From positions 5,257,501 through 5,321,500 of the forward strand of contig NC_061781.1 in NCBI RefSeq assembly GCF_022458985.1: DNA of 64,000 nt. Direction: 5' to 3'. This document shows positions 63,978 to 64,000 of this stretch, piece after piece. This stretch comes from Mugil cephalus. Its lineage: Eukaryota > Chordata > Actinopteri > Mugiliformes > Mugilidae. The notes beneath the pieces were generated by a model that was not told the origin of the DNA, did no database searches, and worked only from the letters and a program-made list of their open reading frames with translations. Positions within the stretch are counted from its first letter, which is position 1, and the number at the start of each line of letters is the position of its first letter. The position numbers and the translations under genes were made by a program.

Positions 63978-64000
63978 TGTGTGTGTGTCAGGCAGCAATT
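63658..64000 (+). mobile_element. Tc1-derived miniature element with (GT)n, cut by window end
   Basis: Starts with the terminal repeat ATCAATCAGGCACAACATTA, then GAGAATGGACATGGTCCTTC, CACAGATACTTGATCAGTTT and GGAGGCCAGGTCAAGACCTT. A GT tract runs from 63934 to 63988. Same family and orientation as 39795-40247. The right end lies outside the window. Confidence 0.8.

Overview
The window is nuclear DNA of a ray-finned (teleost) fish. It carries spliced vertebrate genes with GT-AG introns (ccdc93, insig2, a secreted FGF, a HIPK-like kinase). Its repeats are typical of fish: Tc1-like elements, hAT-type miniature elements, L1-like and L2/Rex-like LINE pieces, and long TA, GT and AT microsatellites. 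No prokaryotic features, CRISPR arrays, rRNA or tRNA genes were seen. Exon boundaries below were read by eye from splice sites and reading phase.

1-18.5 kb is an accessory region. Two inverted arms of about 2 kb (1890-4010 and 14523-16416) bracket about 10.5 kb. Inside, both on the minus strand, are an apparently intact 12-coding-exon HIPK-like protein kinase gene (511 aa) and a decayed transposase-like gene. The latter has DFSENY, ISDG and HGKGAPDG motifs. Later insertions are nested in it: a palindromic Tc1-like element (4175-5557) and a 5'-truncated L1-like LINE with 16-bp target duplications (11276-13749). The LINE in turn contains a hAT remnant with a BED finger (11735-12624). Whether the bracketed unit was once a mobile element carrying a kinase, or is an inverted segmental duplication around a transposase remnant, cannot be settled by reading. 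A stray piece of the kinase gene lies outside the right arm at 18313-18474.

18.5-33.7 kb is ccdc93 (23 exons, 634 aa, plus strand), a subunit of the endosomal COMMD/CCDC22/CCDC93 complex. 36-40.4 kb is a four-exon secreted FGF gene (195 aa) of the FGF4/5/6 type or a divergent relative. 42.2-44.6 kb is an intronless UTP14 gene (792 aa) for the small-subunit processome. 51.9-59.3 kb is insig2 (235 aa), the ER sterol-sensing retention factor. All four are on the plus strand. ccdc93 and insig2 are also neighbours in mammals, so the block is conserved; an FGF and an intronless UTP14 lie between them here.

The stretch 44.9-51.9 kb and the last 5 kb hold no genes. Several repeat-free segments rich in homeodomain-type TAATTA cores are candidate conserved regulatory elements. 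The window ends inside a Tc1-derived repeat with a GT tract.
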